Positions 1 to 6,853 of a stretch of DNA of 64,000 bases are shown one piece after another (the first letter of the stretch is position 1; each line of letters begins with the position of its first letter). The notes under the pieces are model-generated. The model was not told where the DNA came from and did no database searches. It saw nothing but the letters and a program-made list of their open reading frames with translations. The stretch covers positions 47,560-111,559 of the IMG/VR virus record IMGVR_UViG_3300028384_000673. One strand, 5' to 3'. The stretch comes from a virus. Made by a program: the position numbers and the translations under genes.

Positions 1-1
1 T

Positions 2-187
2 ACATGGGGTGGTGATGGTAGGTATACACCTTATGACTATCATGTGATGGAAGCAGAGACTTTCGATTACCTAATCTTTCCATCTTGGTTGATGCATAAG
101 ACACAACCTGCTGTGGGTGACCGTCTTGCTATCAGTATAAATGTAGCAGGATTTCCACATGATATTACTGACGGCGACTTTACATGA
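2..187 (+). CDS. 2OG-Fe(II) oxygenase, C-terminal fragment
   Basis: Only the last 61 codons lie in the window; the start is upstream. The translated fragment ends with a phenylalanine-proline-serine-tryptophan-leucine-met-His stretch (FPSWLMH) followed by RLAISINV. This is the typical C-terminal core of the TIGR02466-like family of putative 2-oxoglutarate/Fe(II) oxygenases: the last iron-ligand His, then the Arg that binds 2-oxoglutarate. The TGA at 185-187 overlaps the ATG of the next gene (ATGA), so the two are probably co-translated. The substrate cannot be inferred. Confidence 0.75.
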   Translation, partial: TWGGDGRYTPYDYHVMEAETFDYLIFPSWLMHKTQPAVGDRLAISINVAGFPHDITDGDFT

Positions 188-1275
188 ACAGATTGCACTT
201 ACCATTCTTAAATCCTAATGAGTTCATGTGTGGTGATAAACCACGGGTGTGGCGTAATTGTTTGGAAGATCCCACACAATATGTCAACTGGGATACAGTT
301 ACTCATTGTTTCAATAATCCATGGTATTATAGAACTCAGATCCTTAATATGGAGGGTCGTCGTTTACTACTACCTGAGAAGTTTGAAGTATGGTATGAGA
401 AAGGTGTACCACATAAAGAAGAACTATTTGCTGCTATCAATGAAGGACACACGTTCATTATTGAACAGTATGGTCATTACAATGCAGCAGTAGATAACCT
501 GCTCGATAACATCGAAGCAGTCTACGATTGTAACTGTGACGCTCACATCTTCGGTGCTGCTAAACCTGGTAGCAAGTCATTTGGTGCTCATTGGGATCTA
601 CCACCAAACTTTATTTGTCAGATTGAAGGTGAAACTCACTGGAATGTATACGAAGAAAGATGTAGTAGTCTGATCAAAATGACAGATGAACCTTATCTAC
701 CTGATAAAGCAGGTCAAGTTCTCACTGTTGCATTGGATGTTACATTAGAACCAGGTGATGTAATGTATATTCCTTCTAGAACTTATCACAAACCATATCC
801 AGGTGGTAAGCGATTGTCTATGTCTATCCCTTGCATGTATCCCCTTGATGTACCCAGCGACCGCAGACAATATGTTATTGAGTTCGACGACTATCAACCT
901 GTTTCACAATACTATGATCTATTTGAATCTGCGTTGAGGTTAATTGCTGATGCTGCTGGTCAAGATTTTTCTGATGTTTATCGGGTCCGTCTTGGTTGCC
1001 TACTACCTGACAAACTAGAACATCACTGTCCACATGTAGATTTTCAGGAGGATCACATCACTGCATTATATTATGTGAATGGTAGTGATGGTGATACTAT
1101 CTTCTTTACTGATGAGATGAGTATATTTCAGCGTCAATGTCAGTTGAGAGTGTCACCTGAGCGTGGCAAGATGGTTGTATTTAAGGGTGATGTATTACAT
1201 GCATCATCATCGCCCACGAAAGGATATAGGATTGCACTTAATGTTAATTTCAAACCCAGAGTTTCTCAATCCTGA
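184..1275 (+). CDS. Two-domain oxygenase: JmjC-like cupin fused to prolyl-4-hydroxylase-like domain
   Basis: This 363-residue protein carries two separate non-heme iron sites. Residues about 1-235 resemble a JmjC/cupin_8-like domain, with ligands His136 and Asp138 (motif AHWD) and His202 (SRTYH). Residues about 258-358 resemble a prolyl-4-hydroxylase-type 2OG-Fe(II) domain, with His284-x-Asp286, His339 and Arg349 followed by IALNV. The N-terminal half aligns by eye with the next gene (1241-1948) and the C-terminal half with the gene at 2133-2630, including the shared SDGDTI. The product is therefore either a fusion or the ancestor of the two separate proteins. The start overlaps the previous stop by 4 nt, and the 3' end overlaps the next gene by 35 nt. 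Known relatives hydroxylate proteins or small molecules; the substrate here is unknown. Confidence 0.8.
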   Translation: MNRLHLPFLNPNEFMCGDKPRVWRNCLEDPTQYVNWDTVTHCFNNPWYYRTQILNMEGRRLLLPEKFEVWYEKGVPHKEELFAAINEGHTFIIEQYGHYNAAVDNLLDNIEAVYDCNCDAHIFGAAKPGSKSFGAHWDLPPNFICQIEGETHWNVYEERCSSLIKMTDEPYLPDKAGQVLTVALDVTLEPGDVMYIPSRTYHKPYPGGKRLSMSIPCMYPLDVPSDRRQYVIEFDDYQPVSQYYDLFESALRLIADAAGQDFSDVYRVRLGCLLPDKLEHHCPHVDFQEDHITALYYVNGSDGDTIFFTDEMSIFQRQCQLRVSPERGKMVVFKGDVLHASSSPTKGYRIALNVNFKPRVSQS

Positions 1276-1948
1276 GGTATATCAGGCAGACGATCGTCCA
1301 CGAGTGTGGCGTAATGCTGTTGAACCATTTGTTACATGGAAGGACGCCGAAGATGCCCTGAATGCTCCATGGAATCACGTTATCACAGTGATTGATGATG
1401 ATGGTAGACGTATGGATCTAGAACAGGTGGAAGAACCATGGTTTTATATGGGTGTACCAAAGAAGCAAGAACTCTTTGAACTTGCTAATATGGGTTATAC
1501 TATTAACATATGTAAATATGGTCATGGTAAACCACAAGTTGATGAACTACTGTCAAAGATTGAAGAGACCTTTGATGGATGCGCTGACTGTCATATTTTT
1601 ATTACTAATGGCGCTGACAATTCGCACCCAAGTTTCAAACCACACTGGGACAAACCAGTCAACTTCATCATACAAATGGATGGAGAAACGAGGTGGCAAG
1701 TATATAACGAACGAGCATCACATCTTATTGAAGGAGAAGATCCTCCCTACACACCAAGTGAGGATGAGTTGACAATAGCAATAGACACTTTACTTACGCC
1801 TGGGGATGTGCTATACTTCCCTTCTAGGGCATACCACAATACCCTGCACACCAAAGGACCGAGACTTTCATTATCTCTTCCGATTTGGACCCCTAAAAGG
1901 TGTTGCTGTTCTGACAGGAAACGCTACAATCTATTGGTCCACCGTTAA
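1241..1948 (+). CDS. JmjC-like cupin oxygenase
   Basis: I chose the ATG at 1241 because the N-terminus (MLISNPEFLNPEVY) then lines up with the first residues of the preceding gene's protein. The open frame itself extends further upstream. The 235-residue product matches the N-terminal half of that neighbour throughout: RVWRN near residue 21, the iron motif PHWD (His135, Asp137), GDVLYFPSRAYH (His199) and a closing SDRKRY segment. It stops where the neighbour continues into its second oxygenase domain. It is most likely an Fe(II)/2-oxoglutarate hydroxylase of the JmjC/cupin fold. It overlaps the upstream gene by 35 nt in a different frame. A tandem duplication with loss or gain of the second domain is the simplest explanation. 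Confidence 0.78.
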   Translation: MLISNPEFLNPEVYQADDRPRVWRNAVEPFVTWKDAEDALNAPWNHVITVIDDDGRRMDLEQVEEPWFYMGVPKKQELFELANMGYTINICKYGHGKPQVDELLSKIEETFDGCADCHIFITNGADNSHPSFKPHWDKPVNFIIQMDGETRWQVYNERASHLIEGEDPPYTPSEDELTIAIDTLLTPGDVLYFPSRAYHNTLHTKGPRLSLSLPIWTPKRCCCSDRKRYNLLVHR

Positions 1949-1969
1949 ATAGTAGTGGTCTCTGCCGCC

Positions 1970-2146
1970 ATGACAATGTTCCTCAAAAGCGCATCACTTA
2001 CCAAAGAACAGAAAGTCCTTCTTCGTCATGCATTATTTTCACTTCAAAAGGATTACTACCGTCAATATGGTGAACTTCCTATTCAAAAGAGGAAACTAAT
2101 TGATGATATTGCGTCCACTCTCCATCTCAGGGATGAATATAATTGA
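1970..2146 (+). CDS. Small hypothetical protein
   Basis: This 58-residue basic helical protein (if started at the ATG at 1970; a GTG at 1955 and an ATG at 1976 are alternatives) begins MTMFLKSASL. I recognise no domain. It sits between two oxygenase genes and overlaps the following one by 14 nt, which supports real, coupled translation. No convincing Shine-Dalgarno sequence precedes it, so the start is uncertain. Confidence 0.5.
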   Translation: MTMFLKSASLTKEQKVLLRHALFSLQKDYYRQYGELPIQKRKLIDDIASTLHLRDEYN

Positions 2147-2630
2147 TAACTTCCTAGATAAGGATTATCATCAACAACTGCTCAGTATACTTAATGGGTG
2201 GGAGTTTCCTTGGTATTATCAAGACACTCTCACTCATGGCAGTCATGCTGTTCAAGCACATGGATTTAATCACTGGTTGACACATGAGGATAGTCCAGTA
2301 TTTGGTGACTTAGTTGCATCGATGCAGCAAGTAATCAATGCATCTGAGTGTTTTCGTGTGCGAGCAGATATGACACTATACAACCCTGAGGGATACAGAC
2401 ATGAGTTTCATGTTGATAGCGAAGATGCACATATGGTGTGCATCTACTATTGTAATGACTCAGATGGAGATACTATTATTCTTGGCGATCCTACCGACAG
2501 TCGCTTTCAACGAGTACAACCAAAAGCAAATAGGTTGTTGATATTCAATGGTCAACACATGCACACTGGTCATTCACCCTCACGTCACAAGAATAGGATC
2601 TTAATTAATGCTAACTTCTCTACCTACTGA
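2133..2630 (+). CDS. Prolyl-4-hydroxylase-like 2OG-Fe(II) oxygenase
   Basis: With the ATG at 2133 the product is 165 residues and begins MNIIDNFLD, a usual opening for this family. The open frame also contains upstream TTG/ATG codons at 2100-2103. Iron ligands are readable as His93-x-Asp95 (FHVD) and His144, with Arg155 in NRILINANF as the 2-oxoglutarate anchor. The core matches the C-terminal domain of the fused protein at 184-1275, sharing FRVR/YRVR, YY.N.SDGDTI and the final NxNF. It overlaps both neighbours (14 nt upstream, 23 nt downstream). The substrate is unknown. Confidence 0.75.
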   Translation: MNIIDNFLDKDYHQQLLSILNGWEFPWYYQDTLTHGSHAVQAHGFNHWLTHEDSPVFGDLVASMQQVINASECFRVRADMTLYNPEGYRHEFHVDSEDAHMVCIYYCNDSDGDTIILGDPTDSRFQRVQPKANRLLIFNGQHMHTGHSPSRHKNRILINANFSTY

Positions 2631-3219
2631 GGTCATACCACTATTTTCGTCACCAATATATGTGACAGTTGATGATGCTATGCCCAACATTATTCCTCAG
2701 GTTGAGGAAATGGTGTATCAGAACTTTGCTGGATATAATCTTGGGGCACAAACTACCGAGATGAATGTGTTAGACACTGTGCCAGACTTCAAGGCATGGT
2801 TACAACAACATGTAGATGAATACATGTATGGTGTTCAGTGTATTGATAGACAATCACACACTGGGGAGTTTACATGTTCTTGGGTTAATATGCATCAGCA
2901 CATGGAACGTGCTCACGATCATTCACATCGTAACAGTTTGTATAGTGGTGTAGTGTATCTTCAAACACATCCAAATTGTGGTGATATAATGTTCATGAAC
3001 CAACACCATCGTCACCTTGATCCTAGACGTGCAGAGGTTAATGTTTACTCTGCTAAATCATGGAGAATCACACCACAAACAGGCATGGTTCTAATCTTCC
3101 CTAGTGAACTTGTTCACTGTGTAGAACCAAACATGGACCACAATCGTAGGTATTCACTAGCATTTAATGTGATGGTGAAGGGTGATTATGGCAACCCTAC
3201 ATCTTATTTGAGTTTATGA
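2608..3219 (+). CDS. Putative 2OG-Fe(II) oxygenase (TIGR02466-like)
   Basis: This 203-residue protein has the TIGR02466-like layout: an N-terminal loop beginning LFSSPIYV, then SWVNMHQHMERAHDHSH with clustered histidines, SGVVYL, MVLIFPSELVHCV (metal His170) and RRYSLAFNVM near the end. It belongs to the same family as the proteins at 4869, 7326 and 11368 and the fragment opening the window. It overlaps the upstream oxygenase by 23 nt and the next gene by 4 nt (ATGA). The biochemical target is unknown; phage members of this family are usually annotated only as oxygenases. Confidence 0.75.
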   Translation: MLTSLPTEVIPLFSSPIYVTVDDAMPNIIPQVEEMVYQNFAGYNLGAQTTEMNVLDTVPDFKAWLQQHVDEYMYGVQCIDRQSHTGEFTCSWVNMHQHMERAHDHSHRNSLYSGVVYLQTHPNCGDIMFMNQHHRHLDPRRAEVNVYSAKSWRITPQTGMVLIFPSELVHCVEPNMDHNRRYSLAFNVMVKGDYGNPTSYLSL

Positions 3220-3548
3220 GCACTCCCCTCTTTATCTCCGAGTCAGTACCATTGGAAATTAGGAACATTCTAAAAGCAGTACAACCTGGGTGTCCTGCTA
3301 GGTATAAAACATTTGAAGGAACTATTGAGTTTGTATCTGATGAATACATTACTCTCTGTGTGTCTAGTAAACCAAATGAAGATCCATATGCTAAAACTAC
3401 ACACAATAAGTGTTGTTTATTGGTATATGAGCATCAATGGGATGAACTAGAATTAGATCCTAAGTATTTCCAACACAAGAGAAATTATAGAGGCAAGACT
3501 AACGATCACCCAGGTAACGAAATGCTCCCCGACATGACAGAACGATGA
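3216..3548 (+). CDS. Conserved-type hypothetical protein
   Basis: This 110-residue protein has no domain I can name. Two segments look structured: a beta-rich centre (GTIEFVSDEYITLCVSS) and CCLLVYEHQWDELE near residues 66-79. Its start codon overlaps the stop of the oxygenase upstream (ATGA), so it is the last gene of that operon. A hairpin terminator follows within about 20 nt. I believe similar small proteins occur in other cyanomyoviruses, but this is from memory and is not a verified match. Confidence 0.65.
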   Translation: MSTPLFISESVPLEIRNILKAVQPGCPARYKTFEGTIEFVSDEYITLCVSSKPNEDPYAKTTHNKCCLLVYEHQWDELELDPKYFQHKRNYRGKTNDHPGNEMLPDMTER

Positions 3549-3569
3549 TTACAGTCAATGAACTGGTAC

Positions 3570-3593
3570 AAGGGGCGCACAGCGTCCCTTTTT
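3570..3593 (+). terminator. Intrinsic terminator
   Basis: A GGGGCGC-ACA-GCGTCCC hairpin (one G-U pair, 3-nt loop) is followed directly by TTTTT. It lies 20 nt after the stop of the 3216-3548 gene and closes the first oxygenase operon. Confidence 0.8.
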
Positions 3594-3597
3594 GCTG

Positions 3598-3603
3598 TAT
3601 AAT
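3598..3603 (+). promoter_or_regulatory. -10 box of helicase promoter
   Basis: A perfect TATAAT, preceded directly by TG, begins 4 nt after the T-run of the preceding terminator and 22 nt before the helicase ATG. No good -35 hexamer is visible, because the terminator hairpin occupies that position. An activator or phage factor may be needed. Confidence 0.5.
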
Positions 3604-3624
3604 TAAGGAAGTTCAGACCACAGC

Positions 3625-4866
3625 ATGACCATCACCCTTCGCCCCCATCAGCAGCGTTCCCTGACTGCTATGCAGAGCGCCCGTAAGGGTCAGGTCATCG
3701 TGCCTACTGGCGGTGGCAAGACCATCATCATGATTCAGCACGCTATGGAACTGCTTGCAGAATCTGCTCGCACCATTGTTGTTGTTGCACCTCGCATCCT
3801 GCTTGCTAACCAACTCTGTGAAGAGTTCATGCAGTTTGTTGATACTAAGAATGTGCATGTTTGTCATGCTCATAGTGGTGAGACTGTGCATTTCAGCAGC
3901 ACCAAACCTGCAATGATTGAACTGTTCGCTAACACTGCACGAGCAGCAGGTGAGTCTTGCATTATCTTCACTACCTACCACAGTCTGCCCAAGGTTGTTG
4001 ATGCTGGCATTGACATCGATTGTGCATACTTTGACGAGGCACATAACAGCGTTGCTAAGCAGTTCTTCATCGGCACTGCTGCTACATCTTATGTGGCAGA
4101 TCGTACCTATTTCTTTACTGCTACTCCTCGCATCTCTCGTCGTCATGATCGTAGCATGAACAACACTGAGGTTTATGGTAGTGTTATCTGCAATGTTCCT
4201 GCTCCTGAGTTGATCGAGCAGGGTCACATTCTGCGTCCTACTATTGTTCCTTTCGAGACTGAGAATACTCGTAACAAGGTCAATGCTCACGATGTTGATG
4301 CTGACACTGTGCGTGATATTGTTGACAATCTCGATGAACAGTCTGCTAGCAAGATCCTTGTCGCTGTGCCATCTTCTCGTGTGCTCGGTAACATGATCTC
4401 CAAGACTACTCTCCTGCATGATCTCAAAGAGCGTGGTTATTCTGTCATGCACGTTACCTCTAAGTTCGGTGCAATCATCGACGGTCAGAAAGTATCTCGT
4501 GAGACTTTCTTCAACACTCTCACTCAATGGGGCATGGAGAAAGGTCGTAAGTTTATTGTCTTCCACTACTCTATTCTGAGCGAAGGTATCAACGTCCCTG
4601 GTTTGACTCATTGTATCCTTCTGCGTAATCTTAACGTGGTTGAGATGGCACAGACCATCGGTCGTGTGATTCGTCTAGATAAGGATGACGCTGCACGTTT
4701 GCAGTCTGGTGATCTCAAACCCCAGCAGTGGGGTTTCTACAACAAACCGACTGGTTTCGTTACTGTTCCTGTCCACAAGACTTATGGTGCTCATGTTATC
4801 AAGCGTCTGCAAAATGTCGTTGAGTGCATCTTTGTCAAGGGCATCCCTCCTCTCTCCCTGGTTTGA
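3625..4866 (+). CDS. SF2 DEAH-box helicase, UvsW-like
   Basis: This 413-residue superfamily-2 helicase shows all core motifs in order: Walker A PTGGGKT (about residues 27-33), motif Ia APRILLANQ, Walker B DEAH (about 136-139), motif III TATP, motif IVa LVAVPSSRV, and motif VI QTIGRVIR (about 348-355). The fold and the motif VI arrangement resemble UvsW and related branch-migration or RNA-DNA unwinding helicases of T4-like phages. However, the protein begins directly at the first RecA-like lobe and lacks UvsW's separate N-terminal domain, so I leave the symbol empty. It would act in the host cytoplasm on DNA or RNA-DNA substrates. It has its own -10 box, and the next gene starts 2 nt after its stop. 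Confidence 0.85.
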   Translation: MTITLRPHQQRSLTAMQSARKGQVIVPTGGGKTIIMIQHAMELLAESARTIVVVAPRILLANQLCEEFMQFVDTKNVHVCHAHSGETVHFSSTKPAMIELFANTARAAGESCIIFTTYHSLPKVVDAGIDIDCAYFDEAHNSVAKQFFIGTAATSYVADRTYFFTATPRISRRHDRSMNNTEVYGSVICNVPAPELIEQGHILRPTIVPFETENTRNKVNAHDVDADTVRDIVDNLDEQSASKILVAVPSSRVLGNMISKTTLLHDLKERGYSVMHVTSKFGAIIDGQKVSRETFFNTLTQWGMEKGRKFIVFHYSILSEGINVPGLTHCILLRNLNVVEMAQTIGRVIRLDKDDAARLQSGDLKPQQWGFYNKPTGFVTVPVHKTYGAHVIKRLQNVVECIFVKGIPPLSLV

Positions 4867-4868
4867 TT

Positions 4869-5462
4869 ATGGGTCAAGTTTGTACTTTATTTCCTAAGTT
4901 CTACTATCATGGTGAGGTAGAGTCTCACGCATATCTCAAACAGTTATTCCTAACTGAATTGTGTGAGGCACGACTATCACAACCATCTGAGTGGAACTGT
5001 ACTCTGCAATCATCTTTTGAAAGTAACACCAATGAGACAGACTTCTCATGGGATGTGTTTAAGAGGGCGATTGAACCCAATTTAATTGAGATGCATGAGC
5101 AACTGGGTGGAAACCCCCAAGCATCGATTAAAATGCTGGAAAGTTGGATAAATGTATACATGAAGGGTGATTCGCAAGAAGTGCATACACATTGTGGTGG
5201 AAGTAATCCCACATTTAGTTGTGCTTACTTCATGCAATATGATCCTGATGTAGATGCTAAGTTCATCTTCTATGATCCGTCACAAGAGAAGCATTTGGGT
5301 GAGTTTAGTGGATACTACAACTGTCTCAATACTTGGTTTCCTGATGTGAAAGAAGGTGATATAATTATTTTCCCATCATACATACAACATCAGGTAGATG
5401 TGCAACGTGAACAGAGTGAGCGCATCACTATTAGTGCAAACTTTAAGGTAATGAGAGAATGA
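4869..5462 (+). CDS. Putative 2OG-Fe(II) oxygenase (TIGR02466-like)
   Basis: The ATG at 4869, 2 nt after the helicase stop, gives 197 residues. The longer open frame from 4824 would run inside the helicase gene. Characteristic segments are SWINVYMKGDSQEVHTH (first metal ligands), AYFMQYD, GDIIIFPSYIQHQV (last metal His) and RITISANF. It closely parallels the 7326-7907 protein: both have LFP-x2-Y-x-H near the N-terminus, a WNC segment near residue 45, and GDIIIFPS. This suggests the two are duplicates. Its end overlaps the next gene by 4 nt. Confidence 0.78.
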   Translation: MGQVCTLFPKFYYHGEVESHAYLKQLFLTELCEARLSQPSEWNCTLQSSFESNTNETDFSWDVFKRAIEPNLIEMHEQLGGNPQASIKMLESWINVYMKGDSQEVHTHCGGSNPTFSCAYFMQYDPDVDAKFIFYDPSQEKHLGEFSGYYNCLNTWFPDVKEGDIIIFPSYIQHQVDVQREQSERITISANFKVMRE

Positions 5463-5992
5463 GTCATCCCTACGGTACAGAAGTAAGAGTTATTGATAAC
5501 TACTTTCCTGATTGGTTAGTAGATAGTTTTGGAACATGGTTGGTAGAGTATTGTCCATTGTTCTACAACAATACACCTTACGGTGACTACAACAAGGCAC
5601 GATTCTTCGGTAACACTGTTATTAGAAACAATGAATTCACTGACACTACGCCGTGGCATTACTTTTATGCTTACCTCAATGAGTGCATTATGCATGATAT
5701 TTGTAAAGATTTGCCTTTGTCTCATATTCACCGTGTACTTGTTAATGCTCAATGTCCTGGTCAAACTTCACAGACTCATACTGACCATGACATCGAGGCA
5801 ACATCTATCATTTACCATGCTTATGGGAAGTCTGGTGCTACAACATTTAAGACTGGCGAGAAAGTTCAATTTAAGAAAGGTAGATTGGTATTATTTGACT
5901 CGTTTTTAGAGCATGATGGTGAACCACCTAACGAAGATATTCGTATCTCATTAGGTATCATTGCACCACACAAGGGTGTCCACTTGTCCTAG
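5459..5992 (+). CDS. Prolyl-4-hydroxylase-like 2OG-Fe(II) oxygenase
   Basis: This 177-residue protein has HTD (His-x-Asp, in SQTHTDHD), LFDSFLEHDGEPP (metal His) and RISLGI (2-oxoglutarate Arg), in the order of the prolyl-4-hydroxylase superfamily. ATSIIYHAYG corresponds to the strand after the first ligands. It starts in an ATGA overlap with the preceding oxygenase and ends inside a hairpin or palindrome (5976-6000). It is therefore the last gene of the helicase-oxygenase operon. The substrate is unknown. Confidence 0.75.
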   Translation: MSHPYGTEVRVIDNYFPDWLVDSFGTWLVEYCPLFYNNTPYGDYNKARFFGNTVIRNNEFTDTTPWHYFYAYLNECIMHDICKDLPLSHIHRVLVNAQCPGQTSQTHTDHDIEATSIIYHAYGKSGATTFKTGEKVQFKKGRLVLFDSFLEHDGEPPNEDIRISLGIIAPHKGVHLS

Positions 5993-6000
5993 TGGCACAC
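5976..6000. promoter_or_regulatory. Palindrome copy 1 (imperfect TGTGCCAC-N8-GTGGCACA)
   Basis: The arms GTGTCCAC and GTGGCACAC pair with one bulged C around an 8-nt loop that contains most of the upstream TAG stop codon. The same element recurs perfectly at 7914-7937 and nearly so at 10524-10547, each time just upstream of a promoter-like element. No T-run follows, so it may be an operator rather than a terminator. An ACTAAATA at 5999-6006 also resembles a cyanophage late promoter. Confidence 0.5.
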
Positions 6001-6006
6001 TAAATA

Positions 6007-6047
6007 GGCACAGGGTCCAATCTCGTGTATTCTATAAGAGTCAAAGG
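6007..6047 (+). promoter_or_regulatory. Repeated promoter-like element, copy 1
   Basis: GGCACA, 15 nt, then TATTCTATAAG within TCGTGTATTCTATAAGAG, followed by TCAAAGGA. The same arrangement is found at 7944, 8614 and 9695, in each case 9-20 nt before a start codon. Recurrence in front of separate small genes is the main support for promoter function. Confidence 0.6.
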
Positions 6048-6055
6048 AACACACC

Positions 6056-6262
6056 ATGCTCTTCAAAGGTCCAAACGGTCGCACTTGCTCCACTCTCAGC
6101 GGTCCTGAAATCCTCGCACTGTCTAACACTGATGACTTCATTGAAAACACCAAAATTGTTGCTGAAAAGACTGGTTCGCTGGACCTCTGGCGTGAAATGT
6201 TCGGTGATGATGATGGGAGAGGACAAGACTCTGCCTTTATGGATGACAACTTCGGAGGGTAA
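6056..6262 (+). CDS. Small hypothetical protein with its own promoter
   Basis: This 68-residue acidic protein (MLFKGPNGRTCSTLSG at the start) has no recognised domain. It is preceded by promoter copy 1 and an AAAGGA ribosome-binding sequence 6 nt upstream. The C-terminus is rich in Asp and Gly (GDDDGRGQDS). It is the first gene of a unit continuing with 6275, 6427 and 6624. Confidence 0.65.
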   Translation: MLFKGPNGRTCSTLSGPEILALSNTDDFIENTKIVAEKTGSLDLWREMFGDDDGRGQDSAFMDDNFGG

Positions 6263-6274
6263 TTTCGACGACTA

Positions 6275-6430
6275 ATGCATAACATTCAACCATCAAAGTA
6301 TACTTACGAGGAACTAATAGAGCAGTCTCGTGCTATTCTTAGAAAGCGAGATGATGTTCCTTCGACTAGATCTTTCCTTTGGTCATCTTCTGATGGTAAG
6401 TGGATCCCTAACCCTGAATTAAATCAATGA
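6275..6430 (+). CDS. Small hypothetical protein (51 aa)
   Basis: This 51-codon frame begins MHNIQPSKYTYEELIEQ, and its TGA overlaps the next start (ATGA at 6427-6430). It sits 12 nt after the previous gene. Close packing and overlap on both sides argue that it is translated. It contains an amphipathic N-terminal helix and a WSSSDGKWIPNPEL tail. No function is recognised. Confidence 0.55.
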   Translation: MHNIQPSKYTYEELIEQSRAILRKRDDVPSTRSFLWSSSDGKWIPNPELNQ

Positions 6431-6627
6431 CTGGTCTGCCACAATTCTTCAAACAAACATGTGATAAACCATACAATCGACATAGATACAAAATATTCTG
6501 TGCCGACAATAGTGTAAAGGTTGTTGATGACTACATGCAAGTCATGGAGGCATGGTGGAACTATCCACAGTATTGTATTACTGTTGATGTTATCGATCAA
6601 AAGACAAAAGGAGGAGGATTCGCATGA
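6427..6627 (+). CDS. Small hypothetical protein (66 aa)
   Basis: This 66-residue protein contains TCDKPYNRHRYKIFCADN and a WWNYPQYCITVDVID segment. No domain is identified. The gene starts in an ATGA overlap with the 6275-6430 frame. It ends in an ATGA overlap with the 6624 gene, whose ribosome-binding site (GGAGGA) lies inside this gene's last codons. Confidence 0.6.
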   Translation: MTGLPQFFKQTCDKPYNRHRYKIFCADNSVKVVDDYMQVMEAWWNYPQYCITVDVIDQKTKGGGFA

Positions 6628-6821
6628 GTATTGATGTTCGTACAAATGAGTGTTACCACATCGAAAAAGCGAAGCGTCATGTTCTAGAATTGAAGAGCAT
6701 GGTATCACAGTTAAAGCATCAATCTTATGTTGATGGATTGATTGATTCCCTATATAATGAACTTGAATACCAACATGATGTGCTCCGATCCCCACACTTG
6801 TCCCAGTTGGATTCAGAGTAA
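6624..6821 (+). CDS. Small helical hypothetical protein (65 aa)
   Basis: This 65-residue, mostly alpha-helical product has a likely coiled-coil stretch (HVLELKSMVSQLKHQS). A strong GGAGGA Shine-Dalgarno precedes the ATG, and the start overlaps the previous stop. The lysozyme-like gene begins 32 nt later. Function unknown. Confidence 0.6.
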   Translation: MSIDVRTNECYHIEKAKRHVLELKSMVSQLKHQSYVDGLIDSLYNELEYQHDVLRSPHLSQLDSE

Positions 6822-6853
6822 CATTGACATCCTGAACCTCGTCGATTTATCCA

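Noticed and set aside
3613-4611. 332-codon open frame on the minus strand opposite the helicase gene
   Set aside because: It mirrors the coding frame of a clear SF2 helicase and arises from its codon bias; the translation has no domain-like features and no promoter or ribosome-binding site.
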